This document shows positions 51,984 through 61,573 of a stretch of DNA of 64,000 nucleotides, piece by piece. Source of the DNA: CAWATZ01 sp963784995. Lineage in GTDB: Bacteria; Planctomycetota; Planctomycetia; Gemmatales; Gemmataceae. Positions within the stretch are counted from its first letter, which is position 1, and the number at the start of each line of letters is the position of its first letter. A program made the translations under genes and the position numbers. Location: the NCBI GenBank assembly GCA_963784995.1, contig CAWATZ010000003.1:2294001-2358000 (forward strand), in the 5' to 3' direction. The notes below the pieces were generated by a model. That model was not told the origin of the DNA and did no database searches. It was given only the letters and a program-made list of their open reading frames with translations.

Positions 51984-52337
51984 GTGATTACTCTTGGTTT
52001 CAACTTGTCGGAAGGGGTGCGCAGCCGGCGCAGAAAGTCCCCGGTTGACGTTGTTCTGCGCCTGTGCGAACACATCACCGCGTTCATGCAGGAGAACAAC
52101 GGGGGAGAGTACAAGGCGTTTTTCTCTCGCGACGGCGGGAATGTCGGACTCTACCTGCTGACGACATCCGAGCAATACGACTTTGATCTGGCTGACAAAC
52201 TTGCCGAATTGGCCGCTCCGTACATCGAGCGGGGGGTGCTGGGTTCCGTGACGCTGCTTCCTGCATCCAGCCCAGAAGAGCTTGCCGCTTACTTCGACCC
52301 CATGAAGGCGCTTTCGGTCGAGAACAGGAATGCCTAG
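51984..52337 (+). CDS. hypothetical protein, first of a two-gene unit
   Basis: 117 residues from a GTG at 51984 after AGGTGGG (longer frames reach back into the tRNA fragment and are unlikely). It has an alpha/beta look: RLCEHITAFMQENNGGEYKAFF, LADKLAELAAPYIERGVLGSV, SPEELAAYFDP. It overlaps the next gene by 8 nt. No family recognised; an antitoxin or sensor role is only a guess from the overlap. Confidence 0.5.
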   Translation: MITLGFNLSEGVRSRRRKSPVDVVLRLCEHITAFMQENNGGEYKAFFSRDGGNVGLYLLTTSEQYDFDLADKLAELAAPYIERGVLGSVTLLPASSPEELAAYFDPMKALSVENRNA

Positions 52338-52746
52338 CTCCGCCGAACACCGCGACAAGTATGCGGCGAACCGGCGGCTGCTGGACACCGGAAACACCGG
52401 GACGCCGTTATCCACGCTCGATGGGTGCTGGGCGGCGATCGTCGCATTTTACGCCGCCCTCCACCTTGTCGATCGCCTCGCCGCCCGGCTGAATTATCAT
52501 CCAGGCAATCACGCGGACCGCCTCGCCTTCGTCAGCAGCCAGCACCGGCCGATTTTCGCAGCGTTCAACGCCCTCAAGACGGCCTTAGAAATCGCACGCT
52601 ATGGAACGCTGAACCAGTTCAGCAGGGCCTACCCCGGCACAACCGTGCAGGACATTCTCATCGACCAAAGGCTTGTTGCGATCGAAACTTACGTCAACAA
52701 CGTCTTCAACCCGCCTGCCCCACCAGCTGCCCCTGCCGGAAGCTGA
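52330..52746 (+). CDS. HEPN-like helical protein
   Basis: 138 residues. EHRDKYAANRRLLDTGN, AAIVAFYAALHLVDRLAARL, HPGNHADRLAFVSSQHRP and ALEIARYGTLNQFS give a four-helix HEPN-like pattern, as in proteins of toxin or antiphage modules. A strict RX4-6H motif is not clearly present, so RNase activity is uncertain. It overlaps the previous gene. Confidence 0.45.
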   Translation: MPSSAEHRDKYAANRRLLDTGNTGTPLSTLDGCWAAIVAFYAALHLVDRLAARLNYHPGNHADRLAFVSSQHRPIFAAFNALKTALEIARYGTLNQFSRAYPGTTVQDILIDQRLVAIETYVNNVFNPPAPPAAPAGS

Positions 52747-52934
52747 TGTTTTGCCTTCGCCGCTTCCGAGCACCCGCCCGAGGAACGGGCCACGCTGGCG
52801 GCTGCATGCCGCCAGCCAGGAGCAACTCGGCTTTGCCTTGCTGGACGCAATCGAGGAGAGCCAGGACAGGACCTTCAACCTGATCGCCCATCCCAGACCC
52901 TTGGTCGAGATGGCGGTAACGCGGGAAATGCGAT

Positions 52935-53000
52935 TCAGCGCAGTTTCGGCAGACGACAGACCTTGACCGTTCCGTCATCGCTGCCGCTGACCAGGCGGTT
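52935..53000 (-). pseudogene. 3' remnant of a WD40-repeat gene
   Basis: Leftward, the frame ends LVSGSDDGTVKVCRLPKLR and a stop at 52935, the classic last blade of a Gemmata-type WD40 protein. Nothing upstream continues it. Confidence 0.5.
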
Positions 53001-53003
53001 GCA

Positions 53004-53223
53004 CTGTTGCGAGAATTGTCCTGGAGCCACAACCTGGTGATCATGAGCCAGGGCAAGCGGGACGAAGAATAGGAATTCCACCTGCGCGTGGCTATCCGAG
53101 AGCGCTGGTCATTCCGCGAACTTCAGCGGCAACTGAACGGCGCCCTGTTCGAGCGGACGGTCCTGGCGCCGCCAAAACTGTCAACACCGTTGGCAGAATT
53201 GCATCCCGATGCCACCAGCGTCC
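53004..53223 (+). pseudogene. remnant of a DUF1016 (YhcG-type) nuclease gene
   Basis: LLRELSWSHNLVIMS, then VAIRERWSFRELQRQLNG, LFERTVLAPPKLS and LHPDATSV match the N-terminal domain of DUF1016 proteins. A TAG at 53070-53072 interrupts it, the nuclease part is missing and there is no start. Adjacent to the WD40 scrap, so this is a recombination graveyard. Confidence 0.65.
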
Positions 53224-53232
53224 GGGCTGGCG

Positions 53233-53543
53233 CCCTGACCCTGCTCAGGACAGGGCCCTTTGCCGGGACGTAACGAGGAGTGGGCGAACCGGGGGCTAAC
53301 GCCCCAGAGTCAGCGTTGCGCCAGGCCCCCGAATACCCTGGCGGGTGGCGGGCACGCAGGAAATTGACACGCAAGGACGTTCGCCGGACAGGCAGGGGCA
53401 GCACCTGGCCTCTCGGCCACCGGCGCCAAAGTGGCCGGCAGGGCAGACAGAACAGATACGCGTATGTTATTCGTTGCCACGAGCGCTCCGGTCGCTGACG
53501 CTCCCGGCTCGCCTCAACGTGACAGTCTCGAAGGAAGGTCAGC
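53233..53543. other. 311-bp non-coding stretch
   Basis: It contains short repeat-type palindromes (GGGGGCTAACGCCCC near 53291; GCTGACGCTCCCGGCTCGCC near 53497) similar to others in the window. No gene was found. Confidence 0.45.
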
Positions 53544-54122
53544 ATGGCTTCCGCAGTCCGTCTCCCGATTGTGGGTGTGATCGGCTCAGGCTCCGAGGAG
53601 CACTCGGAGCGTGCTGCCCTGCTGGGTGGTTGGTTAGCAGGCCAGGGCGTTCATTTGCTGACAGGAGCCGGCCAGGGGGTGATGGCGGCGGTGAGCAGGG
53701 CCTTCCTCCAGGAACCCGTGCGCCAGGGGCTTGTCCTGGGCATTGTGCCCTGCCTCGCGGAGAATGCTCCCGACGTTCCCAAACCCGGCTATCCAAACGC
53801 CTGGGTGGAAGTGCCGATCCGCACCCACTTGCATCTCAGCGGCCCCGATGGGACGCAGCCGCGCTCGCGCAATCATCTGGTCGTTCTCACCGCGACCGTG
53901 CTGGTTCTGCTTCCCGGTGGTGCAGGGACAGCGAGTGAGGTACGGCTCGCACTGCAGTATCGCAAGCCGCTGATCGCTTATTTGAAGACGCGGGAGGAAA
54001 TCCCCGATTTGCCAGCCGAAGTGACACCGGAACCGGATTGGGACCGAGTCAAGGCGTTCCTCCATCAGGAGATTGCCAGGTTTGGACAGGAGCAGGAGTG
54101 GGCTGACCGAAACTCGGGTTGA
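53544..54122 (+). CDS. SLOG/LOG-like Rossmann protein (TIGR00725-like)
   Basis: 192 residues. GVIGSGSEEHSERAA, the LLTGAGQGVMAAVS loop, EVPIRTHL, SRNHL and the diagnostic LLPGGAGTASE. Relatives bind nucleotides or release cytokinin-like bases; none of the fine activity can be told. The exact PGG-TxxE motif is present as PGGAGTASE. Confidence 0.82.
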   Translation: MASAVRLPIVGVIGSGSEEHSERAALLGGWLAGQGVHLLTGAGQGVMAAVSRAFLQEPVRQGLVLGIVPCLAENAPDVPKPGYPNAWVEVPIRTHLHLSGPDGTQPRSRNHLVVLTATVLVLLPGGAGTASEVRLALQYRKPLIAYLKTREEIPDLPAEVTPEPDWDRVKAFLHQEIARFGQEQEWADRNSG

Positions 54123-54303
54123 ACGCTGATCGACCTCACCAGCATTCCCGGCGATGCACGATGCGGTATTTTTGGCAGATGCGGTGCGTCAAGGGAAAGA
54201 AAAAAAAGGCGGTCTGCCAGGTTTCCTTGACGAGCGCTCGTCAAGGCGAGTAGAAGAGAGGAGCGAGGTAGGTTGCGCGCCCGAACCGGGAGGCAGCTGG
54301 ACG

Positions 54304-55233
54304 ATGAAGTCTCTTTTGTTTGGAATGTGCTGGGCTGTAAAGTCGGTCCTCCGGTCGTTCACCCTGATGCGCCAGAAGGACGCGGCTGCCTACTATACGT
54401 TGGTCGGCGACGACGTGATCGAACATCTCAATGACAATTATGCGGACGAGTCCAAGCCCCTGTGGCTCAACCTCGGATACTGGAAAGAGGCCCGCACGTA
54501 TCCCGATGCGTGTGTTGCCCTGGTTGAGCTCCTGGGGCAGTGCGCCGGGCTGAAAGCGGGCGACCGAGTCCTTGACGTCGGGTTTGGCTTTGGCGAGCAG
54601 GATTTTATTTTTCTCGAGCGCTTCGAGGTGGCGCACGTCACCGGGATCGACATCACCCCAATCCACGTGGAAAAGGCAAGGGAGCGTGCTGCCAGGCGTG
54701 GACTTGACAGCAAGATCGATTTTCAACTCGGCTCCGCGACGGCGATGAGCTTTCCCGAAGCCTGTTTCGACAAAATCCTGGCGCTGGAATGTGCCTTCCA
54801 TTTTAACACCCGCGACCTTTTTTTGCGCGAGGCCTATCGCGTCCTCAAACCCGGTGGAACGATTGCTCTGACGGACATGCTCCCCGACCCAGGAAAGAGT
54901 TACGGCCGGTTGACGCGACTTGCCAGAAAATACCAGTACGTCCCCGAGGCAAATCAATACGACCGGAACGAATATGCCCGACGGCTTGCCGCGCTGGGAT
55001 ACGTCGAGATCCGCGTCGAGTCGATCCGGGAGCACGTCTACCCCGGCATGGCCAAGTATTCCTGGGAGCGGATTCGCGGAGGGAAAAAGGTCCAGGAGGT
55101 GGTCGTGGAGCTAACAGACGACGACCGGGCCCGTTGCCGCGGGGTGGAGCTTTGGGAAATGGCAGGCGTTTCGGACTACGTGATCGTCTCGGCCCAGAAG
55201 CCCTCCGCCCAACCAATGGAGTCTGGGCGATAA
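54304..55233 (+). CDS. SAM-dependent methyltransferase
   Basis: 309 residues from an ATG at 54304 (MKSLLFGMCW). The SAM motif is VLDVGFGFGEQDF, followed by VTGIDITPIHVEKARER and ALECAFHFNT. It resembles sterol/polyketide-tailoring methyltransferases (TDMLPDPGKSYG). The substrate is unknown. The upstream 150-codon extension is low quality. Confidence 0.85.
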   Translation: MKSLLFGMCWAVKSVLRSFTLMRQKDAAAYYTLVGDDVIEHLNDNYADESKPLWLNLGYWKEARTYPDACVALVELLGQCAGLKAGDRVLDVGFGFGEQDFIFLERFEVAHVTGIDITPIHVEKARERAARRGLDSKIDFQLGSATAMSFPEACFDKILALECAFHFNTRDLFLREAYRVLKPGGTIALTDMLPDPGKSYGRLTRLARKYQYVPEANQYDRNEYARRLAALGYVEIRVESIREHVYPGMAKYSWERIRGGKKVQEVVVELTDDDRARCRGVELWEMAGVSDYVIVSAQKPSAQPMESGR

Positions 55234-55322
55234 GGGTGTGCCCCCTCGACGAAAGGATCGCACCAACAGCAGCGGTAATCGGTTGCCGGAGCTGCCTTCA
55301 CCTCGCCGCCAACAAGGGAACC

Positions 55323-56111
55323 ATGACCACGATTCTCGACAGCATTGTCGCCAACAAACTCCAGGAAATCGATGAGGCGAAAGCCACTGTGCCCGAACGC
55401 GAGCTGGAGCGTGCCCTCGATCAGGCACCGCCCGTGCGCGACTTCCGTGCTGCCCTGGAAGCCGGGCCGGCCATCCAGATCATCGCCGAGGTCAAGAAGG
55501 CATCTCCCTCGGCAGGCGTCATCCGCGCCGACTTCGACCCGGTCCGGATCGCCCGCACCTACGAGCAGCATGGCGCCGCCTGCATCAGCGTGCTGACCGA
55601 TCAGCCCTTCTTTCAGGGACGTCTGGAGTATCTGCGTCAGATCCGCCAGGCCGTTCAGGTGCCGCTGCTGCGCAAGGATTTCCTCCTCGACCGCTATCAG
55701 CTTCTGGAGGCCCGCCTGGCCGGAGCGGATGCAGTCCTGCTCATCGCCGAGATCCTGGACGACACGCAGCTGAGCCAGCTGCAGGGCGACGCGGCCAAGA
55801 TGGGAATGCAGTGCCTGGTGGAGCTGTACGACCCGGCCAACCTGCCGCGCGTGGTGGACAGCGGCGCCCGGCTGATCGGCATCAACAACCGCGACCTGCG
55901 AACCTTTGTCACGCGCCTGGAACACACGCTGGAACTGGCGACTCGGATGCCGGACGATGCCTGTCTGGTAAGCGAGAGCGGTATCCGCAACCGGGCCGAT
56001 CTCGAACGGCTGAAGGGGGCCGGCGTCAAGGCGGTGCTGGTCGGCGAAACACTGATGCGGGCCGACGACATCGGTGACGCTCTGCGGGAACTGCGTGGTC
56101 GAAGGGCATAG
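55323..56111 (+). CDS. trpC: indole-3-glycerol phosphate synthase
   Basis: 262 residues, ATG at 55323. TIM-barrel motifs IIAEVKKASPSAG, SVLTDQPFFQG, LLRKDFLLDRYQL, LIGINNRDLRTF and LVSESGIRN contain the catalytic lysines and glutamates. It closes the indole ring in tryptophan synthesis. No other trp gene is in the window. Confidence 0.96.
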   Translation: MTTILDSIVANKLQEIDEAKATVPERELERALDQAPPVRDFRAALEAGPAIQIIAEVKKASPSAGVIRADFDPVRIARTYEQHGAACISVLTDQPFFQGRLEYLRQIRQAVQVPLLRKDFLLDRYQLLEARLAGADAVLLIAEILDDTQLSQLQGDAAKMGMQCLVELYDPANLPRVVDSGARLIGINNRDLRTFVTRLEHTLELATRMPDDACLVSESGIRNRADLERLKGAGVKAVLVGETLMRADDIGDALRELRGRRA

Positions 56112-56147
56112 GCGAAGCAGCACCGCGAAAAAGTCGGAAAAGACTGA

Positions 56148-56182
56148 TTGACAAATCGTAACATTCCGATATATTGGAGTAT
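56148..56182 (+). promoter_or_regulatory. promoter and palindromic operator of the arsR operon
   Basis: TTGACA (56148-56153), 16 bp, TATATT (56170-56175). A 22-base imperfect palindrome (ATTCCGATATATTGGAGTAT and its flanks, 56161-56182) covers the -10, the usual position for ArsR autorepression. Confidence 0.7.
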
Positions 56183-56196
56183 AGAGGAGCCAAGCG

Positions 56197-56526
56197 ATGA
56201 CCACCAAGACGAATCCCCCAGCGCTGCCGGCGCTCACAGACCTTGCCGCCCTTGAGCAGGCGGCGGAATGCCTCAAGACGCTGGCCCACCCGCATCGGCT
56301 GCGGATGGTCCAGATGCTTCTCCGAGGACGCTACACCGTTGGCGAGCTGGCGGATGCCTGCGGCATCGCCAGCCACATGGCTTCCGAGCATCTGCGCCTT
56401 ATGCAGCGCTGCGGCTTCATGACCAGCGAGAAGGATGGCCGCAAAGCGTATTACCAGATCGCTGAGCCGCACCTGGCCAACCTCATGGCCTGCATCGAGG
56501 CACGGTTCGGGGGCAAGACGGCTTGA
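56197..56526 (+). CDS. ArsR-family repressor, likely thiol-persulfide responsive
   Basis: 109 residues, one winged helix (LAHPHRLRMVQMLL, YTVGELADACGIASHMASEHLRLM). Cysteines occur at ECLKTL, DACGI, RCGF and MACIEAR rather than the ELCVCDL metal site, so it looks more like the BigR/SqrR sulfide-sensing group. The GAGGAG site precedes the ATG. The next two genes handle sulfane sulfur, which supports this. Confidence 0.85.
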   Translation: MTTKTNPPALPALTDLAALEQAAECLKTLAHPHRLRMVQMLLRGRYTVGELADACGIASHMASEHLRLMQRCGFMTSEKDGRKAYYQIAEPHLANLMACIEARFGGKTA

Positions 56527-56588
56527 TTGTTTTCCCTGAAATGTCGTATTGTCGAGATGTTTCAATCATTCCAGTAAAGGAGATCGCC

Positions 56589-57161
56589 ATGACCGTCACG
56601 ACCATCACTCCCCAGCGGCTCGCTGAATTGAGCAAGAGCGGCCAAATCGACCTGCTTGACGTGCGGACTCCGGTGGAGTATCGGGAGGTCCACGTCGATT
56701 CCGCCCGCAACGTCCCTCTGGACCAACTGGACCCCGCGGCGGTCATGCAGGCCCGCAACGGCAGCCAGGCCGAGCCGCTGTACCTGATCTGCCGTTCCGG
56801 CAGTCGTGGCCGGCAGGCGTGTGAGAAGTTCCTGGCCGCGGGGTTCACGAACGTGGTCAACGTCGAGGGCGGCACGTTGGCTGCATTGGAAGCGGGCCTC
56901 CCAGTCGTCCGCGGCAAGAAGGCGATCTCGCTGGAGCGGCAAGTGCGGATCGCGGCCGGGTCGCTGGTGCTGCTCGGCGTGCTGCTCGGCTGGTTGGTCC
57001 ATCCGGTCTTCCTCGGCCTGTCCGCGTTCGTCGGTGCTGGTCTGATCTTCGCCGGCGTCACGGACACCTGCGGCATGGGAATGCTCCTGGCCCGGATGCC
57101 GTGGAACCAGGTTCGGAAAGAGCCGGCCTCGTGCTGTGCGACAAAGGAGGTCTGCTCATGA
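56589..57161 (+). CDS. rhodanese with membrane DUF2892 tail
   Basis: 190 residues from an ATG after AAAGGAGA. LLDVRTPVEYREVHVD and the active-site loop CRSGSRGRQA are rhodanese; the rest has two membrane helices (GSLVLLGVLLGWLV, GLSAFVGAGLIFAGV) as in YgaP. Another pair of cysteines lies at the C-terminus (SCCATKEVC). It transfers sulfane sulfur at the membrane. It overlaps the next gene by 4 nt. Confidence 0.9.
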   Translation: MTVTTITPQRLAELSKSGQIDLLDVRTPVEYREVHVDSARNVPLDQLDPAAVMQARNGSQAEPLYLICRSGSRGRQACEKFLAAGFTNVVNVEGGTLAALEAGLPVVRGKKAISLERQVRIAAGSLVLLGVLLGWLVHPVFLGLSAFVGAGLIFAGVTDTCGMGMLLARMPWNQVRKEPASCCATKEVCS

Positions 57162-58825
57162 AGCTGCTCATTGTCGGCGGCGTGGCCGGTGGCGCTTCGG
57201 CCGCTGCCCGTGCCCGCCGTCTGTCGGAGGATGCCGAGATCGTTCTGTTCGAGCGTGGGCCAGACGTGTCGTTCGCCAACTGCGGCCTGCCGTACTATCT
57301 GGGTGGCGAGATCGTCGAGCGGGACAAGCTGCTGGTGGTCACGCCGGATCGACTGCGGACCCGCTTCAAGCTGGACGTGCGGGTGCGGACTTCCGCGGAA
57401 GCGATCGACCGGGCGAGGAAGAAAGTGCGAGTCCGCGACCTCGCTTCGGGGCGGGAGTACGAGGAGTCCTACGACAAGCTGATCCTGGCACCGGGAGCGG
57501 CCCCGCTGCGGCCGCCGCTTCCCGGCATCGATCTGCCCGGCATCTTCACACTGCGGAACCTGCAAGACGTGGACCGCATCAAGGCCCGCATGGACCAGGG
57601 CGTGAAGCAAGCGGTCGTCATTGGCGCTGGCTTCATCGGTCTGGAACTGGTCGAGAATTTCGTGCGCCGGGGCATCGCCACCACGGTGGTCGAGCTGCAG
57701 GACCAGGTGTTGCCGCCGTTCGACAGGGAGATGACAACGCCCATCGCTCAGGAGCTGACGCGCAAGGGCGTGACGCTGCTGCTCGGCCAAGCCGCCGAGG
57801 CGTTCGAGCCGGCTCGCGACGGTCTGACCGTTCGCCTGAAATCGGGCCAGCGGCTGCCGGCTCAGCTGGTCGTCCTCGGCGTCGGCGTGCGTCCGGAAAA
57901 CAAGCTCGCCATCGACGCGGGCCTGGCGGTCGGACCGCGGGGCGGCATCAAGGTCAACGAGCATCTCCAGACCAGCGACCCGGACATTTACGCCGTGGGG
58001 GACGCCATCGAGGTTACGGATTTCGTGACCGGCGAGCCGGCCCAGGTGCCTCTGGCGGGGCCGGCGAACCGCCAGGGCCGCATCGCCGCCGACCACGTCT
58101 TTGGCCGGCCGGCCCGCTACCGGGGAACGCAGGGCACGGCCATCGTGCGCGTCTTCGACCGCACGGCGGCGCTGACCGGGGCTTCGGAGAAGGTGCTGCG
58201 CCGGGCGAAGCGGCCTTACCGGAAGGTGTACGTCCATCCCACGCACCACGCCGGCTACTACCCCGGTGCCGAGGCGATGACGCTGAAGGTGCTGTTCGAC
58301 CCGGAGGACGGCCGGCTGCTGGGTGCCCAGGCCGTGGGCGGCGCGGGTGTGGACAAGCGAATCGACGTGCTGGCCGTGGCCATTCAGGCGGGCATGACCG
58401 TGTTCGACCTGGAGGAGATGGAGCTGGCCTATTCGCCGCAGTACGGCTCGGCGAAGGACCCGATCAACATGGCGGGCTTCGTGGCGGCGGGGCTGCTGCG
58501 GGGCGACCATCCGCAGGTGGACGTCGAGGCGGTGCTGGCCGCTCCTGTCAACGATCGGCCGTACCTGGTGGACGTGCGAACGCCGCTGGAATTCGCGGGC
58601 GGGCACGTGCCCGGAGCAGTCAACGTTCCGGTCGATGAGCTGCGCTCCCGCCTTGGGGAATTGCCGCGGGACCGGAAGATCGCTGTCTACTGTCAGGTCG
58701 GGCAGCGAGGGTATCTTGCCACTCGGATCCTGCTTCAGGCGGGACTGGCGGCGGCAAATGTCGGCGGCGGCTACAAGACGTACCAGCTCATCCGAGAGCA
58801 GCGGGGACGTTCGGACGCGGCTTGA
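57158..58825 (+). CDS. CoA-disulfide reductase with C-terminal rhodanese
   Basis: 555 residues. FAD motif LIVGGVAGGASAAARARR, the single redox cysteine in FANCGLPYYLGG, NAD motif VVIGAGFIGLE, and IYAVGDAIE. From about residue 460 a rhodanese domain: LVDVRTPLEFAGGHV and CQVGQRGYLATRIL. Such fusions reduce CoA-persulfide and polysulfide with NADH. The ATG overlaps the rhodanese stop (TCATGA), completing a three-gene operon. Confidence 0.92.
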   Translation: MKLLIVGGVAGGASAAARARRLSEDAEIVLFERGPDVSFANCGLPYYLGGEIVERDKLLVVTPDRLRTRFKLDVRVRTSAEAIDRARKKVRVRDLASGREYEESYDKLILAPGAAPLRPPLPGIDLPGIFTLRNLQDVDRIKARMDQGVKQAVVIGAGFIGLELVENFVRRGIATTVVELQDQVLPPFDREMTTPIAQELTRKGVTLLLGQAAEAFEPARDGLTVRLKSGQRLPAQLVVLGVGVRPENKLAIDAGLAVGPRGGIKVNEHLQTSDPDIYAVGDAIEVTDFVTGEPAQVPLAGPANRQGRIAADHVFGRPARYRGTQGTAIVRVFDRTAALTGASEKVLRRAKRPYRKVYVHPTHHAGYYPGAEAMTLKVLFDPEDGRLLGAQAVGGAGVDKRIDVLAVAIQAGMTVFDLEEMELAYSPQYGSAKDPINMAGFVAAGLLRGDHPQVDVEAVLAAPVNDRPYLVDVRTPLEFAGGHVPGAVNVPVDELRSRLGELPRDRKIAVYCQVGQRGYLATRILLQAGLAAANVGGGYKTYQLIREQRGRSDAA

Positions 58826-60671
58826 TCAGCTTCTCTGTTCGCCCATGTGCGGATTAATTGGAGCCTGGACACAGCGGATTACAGACCGATTCCGACCCGA
58901 TTGTTTGGCCACCGTTAGCGCCTCAGCGGCAGTGGCGTATAGCGCGGCATAGTCGGTCGGAGCGGCGCTTTCGGCCACGGCGAAACCCAGGCTGACGGTC
59001 ATGCGGATGGTCTGGCCGCGAAACTCGATCGGCGTCCCCTCGACCGTCGCCCGGATACGCTCGGCCAGGCCGTGGGCCCCTGCTTCATCGGTCTCCCGGG
59101 CGATGATCAGGAACTCCTCCCCGCCCACACGCCCCACCGAATCTACTTCGCGCAGGGTGCTGGTCAGGACCCGGGCCAGCCCCTTCAGGGCCTCGTCGCC
59201 TCCGGTCAGGTGGTAGCGCGTGTTGATGTTCTTGAAATGGTCAATGTCGATTATCCCCACCGCCAGAGGATTGTGATAGCGCGCATGCCGTTTCAGCTCT
59301 GCCGTCGCAAGACTATCCGTGGCACGCCGGTTGAACAGGCCGGTGAGCGGATCGATCAGCACCAGCCGTTCCAGTTCGCGCGTCCGCTGCTGCAACAGCT
59401 GGTTGGCTTCTTCCAGTTCGCGCGTCCGCTGCTGGACCCGCGCCTCCAGTTCCGCCAGCAACTGGCCGTGCTGACGTTCCAGGCGGCACCTTCTCGGCCG
59501 CGTTGCGCAGGATCGCCAGCAGCTCCTCGGTGCGCCAGGGTTTGAGCAGGAAATAGTAAACCTGACCGCGGTTAATGGCCTCCACCGCGTCGTCCAGCTC
59601 GCCGTAGCCGGTCATCAGCAGCCGGATCGTCTGGGGGAAATGCTGCCTGACCCACTCCAGCAGTTCAGTCCCCGACCGCCCCGGCATCCGCTGATCAGTC
59701 AAGATCAGGTCAATGCGATGCGTCTCCAGAAGGGCCTGGGCCGCGTCGGCCGAACTGGCCGTGAAGATCCGGAACTCCGGGGCAAGCAAGGCGGCGAGGC
59801 TCGGCAGAATGGCAGGCTCGTCATCCACCAGCAGTAGGGAACAGGAATTCCGGAGTTCACTGCTGCGCGGAAGCCGGACGAACTCGATGCTCAGGACACC
59901 TAGCTCGTCCAACTCCCCCGACTGGACGGCCCAGTAGACCCGTTCGGCCTCCCCGGGCGGTAACCTCAGGGTCACCTTGATGCTTCCTTCCTCGACGCTC
60001 TCAATGGTGTACCTCTTTACCCCCAACTGTTCCATGAACTGCCTGATTTTCTGGAGTTTGTCCGGCCAGTCAGCCAGCGTACCAGGAATGTGAATCAGCA
60101 CCCCTTCCTTGGGTTTCAATGGCTGCTCGATCTCGTTCGCTAACTCCTCGATTGCTTCGGCATCCTCCAGGCGCTTCCCCTCAACAACCACTTCGATCGA
60201 CTGGGGAGGTAACAACTGCGGATTCAGACGGAGAGTAACCGGGCCATCCAGTTTCAGGTCCGCATTGCTTCGCAGCAGGAGTTCGGGCAAGTTGGCGAGC
60301 CCTCCCGCATCTCGGCCGAAAATGTCAGAGACCCAGTCGGGCCTTTTCGTCAGAGCATCATTCAAAGAGGAGGCCGCCGAGGGCCGCCTCCCCTCAAGGG
60401 CAGGTGAGTCGTCGTTCCAGGCAACGCCTGGGTGCCGAACTCCCCAGGCCGCACAGCGCAGCAGGTAGACGGCGAGGACCTTGACGGCTTTTGTCCACTC
60501 AAACAAACCTGAGCCGGGCGGATGGGCACCCTCCTCCTTCCCCCGGAAGGCTCGACGCCCCGTCGGTGCCCGGTGAGGGTGGCGGAAGTCAGTCTCCCAC
60601 AGCTTGGCAGGGCTGCTTTTTGTGAAGTGGAGCACGAGGCGGGGTTGGGTCATGGTTCGCACCTGAATCAT
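58826..60671 (-). CDS. receiver + GGDEF diguanylate cyclase with an unknown middle domain; frameshift near 59487
   Basis: From the ATG with GGAGGAG, the N-terminal ~80 residues are unlike known domains, then about 150 residues of an unrecognised domain (EGSIKVTLRLPPGEAERV). A receiver follows (LLLVDDEP, ILTDQRMPG, LLKPW), then a coiled coil and GGEEF (RVGGEEFLII) with the I-site REVD. One extra C around 59487 splits the frame; fixing it joins EKV to LERQHGQLL. It makes or senses c-di-GMP. The gene is divergent from the next GGDEF gene. Confidence 0.82.
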
Positions 60672-60904
60672 CGAATGCTCCTCCGTGTTATCTGGATTAT
60701 GCGCTGACGGCGTCTCCCTCGCAAGGGCTGGGCCGTCCGGCTGAATCCATCTCTGAATCCAGAGCCCCCTTCCACTTCCGAATCCTTTTCCTCCAGCCAA
60801 CGACGGAAACCAGCGGCCGCACCATCTGTCATGCTTGGAACACGAGGCACGGGCGAGGCAACCAACCAGACCTTGCACCGCTGGCTTGCTGAAGGGAGTA
60901 TTCA

Positions 60905-61573
60905 ATGGACGAGTCCAATGATCGCAGGGAACGTCTGCTCGACCCGTGGCGACGGCAGCTGGACCGGGTCCGGGCACTGGTGCGGGCAAATTGCCTCCTG
61001 CTCTTTCGGAACCGGGTACTTCAAGTGACCGTCCGGCAGCTGCGTCAGCGGATGCGGGAGATGGAGGCGCTGGCGCTGACCGACCCGCTGACCGGATTAC
61101 CCAACCGGCGCGCCATCGATCAGGCCGTGGAAGAGGAGAGCAGCCGGCGCAGCCGTTATCCGGCACCGCTGGCCCTGGGTCTGGTTGACGCCGATCATTT
61201 CCGTGAGATCAACCGCCGCCATCTGCATCCGGGCGGCGACCAGGCCCTCATCGGTCTGGCTCGGGCGCTTGCGAACTCCCTGCGGAAGGCAGACCGCGTG
61301 GGCCGGGTTGGCGGGGAAGAGTTCCTGGTCCTGTCACCGCAGACCGGCCTGTACGGAGCGACGGCCCTGGCGGAGCGGCTGCACGCAACGGTCGCGCAAA
61401 CGCCCATACACTACAATGGTGAGGCCATCGCCGTTACGGTGAGCATTGGCTTTGTCGTGGCCGAGGCCGGCACACCAGCGGATTTCAGGGAGTTGCGACA
61501 TCACGCGGCAGCGGCCCTGGCCGAGGCCAAGAAGGCGGGCCGCAACTGCGCCATTGTCCGGGTCGTCGGGTAA
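60905..61573 (+). CDS. GGDEF diguanylate cyclase, single domain
   Basis: 222 residues, no membrane helix. The start is a short helical part (RERLLDPWRRQLDRVRALVRAN), then PLTGLPNRRAID, DADHFREIN, the RKAD I-site and RVGGEEFLVL. It makes c-di-GMP from GTP with product inhibition. The two GGDEF genes form a divergent pair 230 bp apart. Confidence 0.88.
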   Translation: MDESNDRRERLLDPWRRQLDRVRALVRANCLLLFRNRVLQVTVRQLRQRMREMEALALTDPLTGLPNRRAIDQAVEEESSRRSRYPAPLALGLVDADHFREINRRHLHPGGDQALIGLARALANSLRKADRVGRVGGEEFLVLSPQTGLYGATALAERLHATVAQTPIHYNGEAIAVTVSIGFVVAEAGTPADFRELRHHAAAALAEAKKAGRNCAIVRVVG

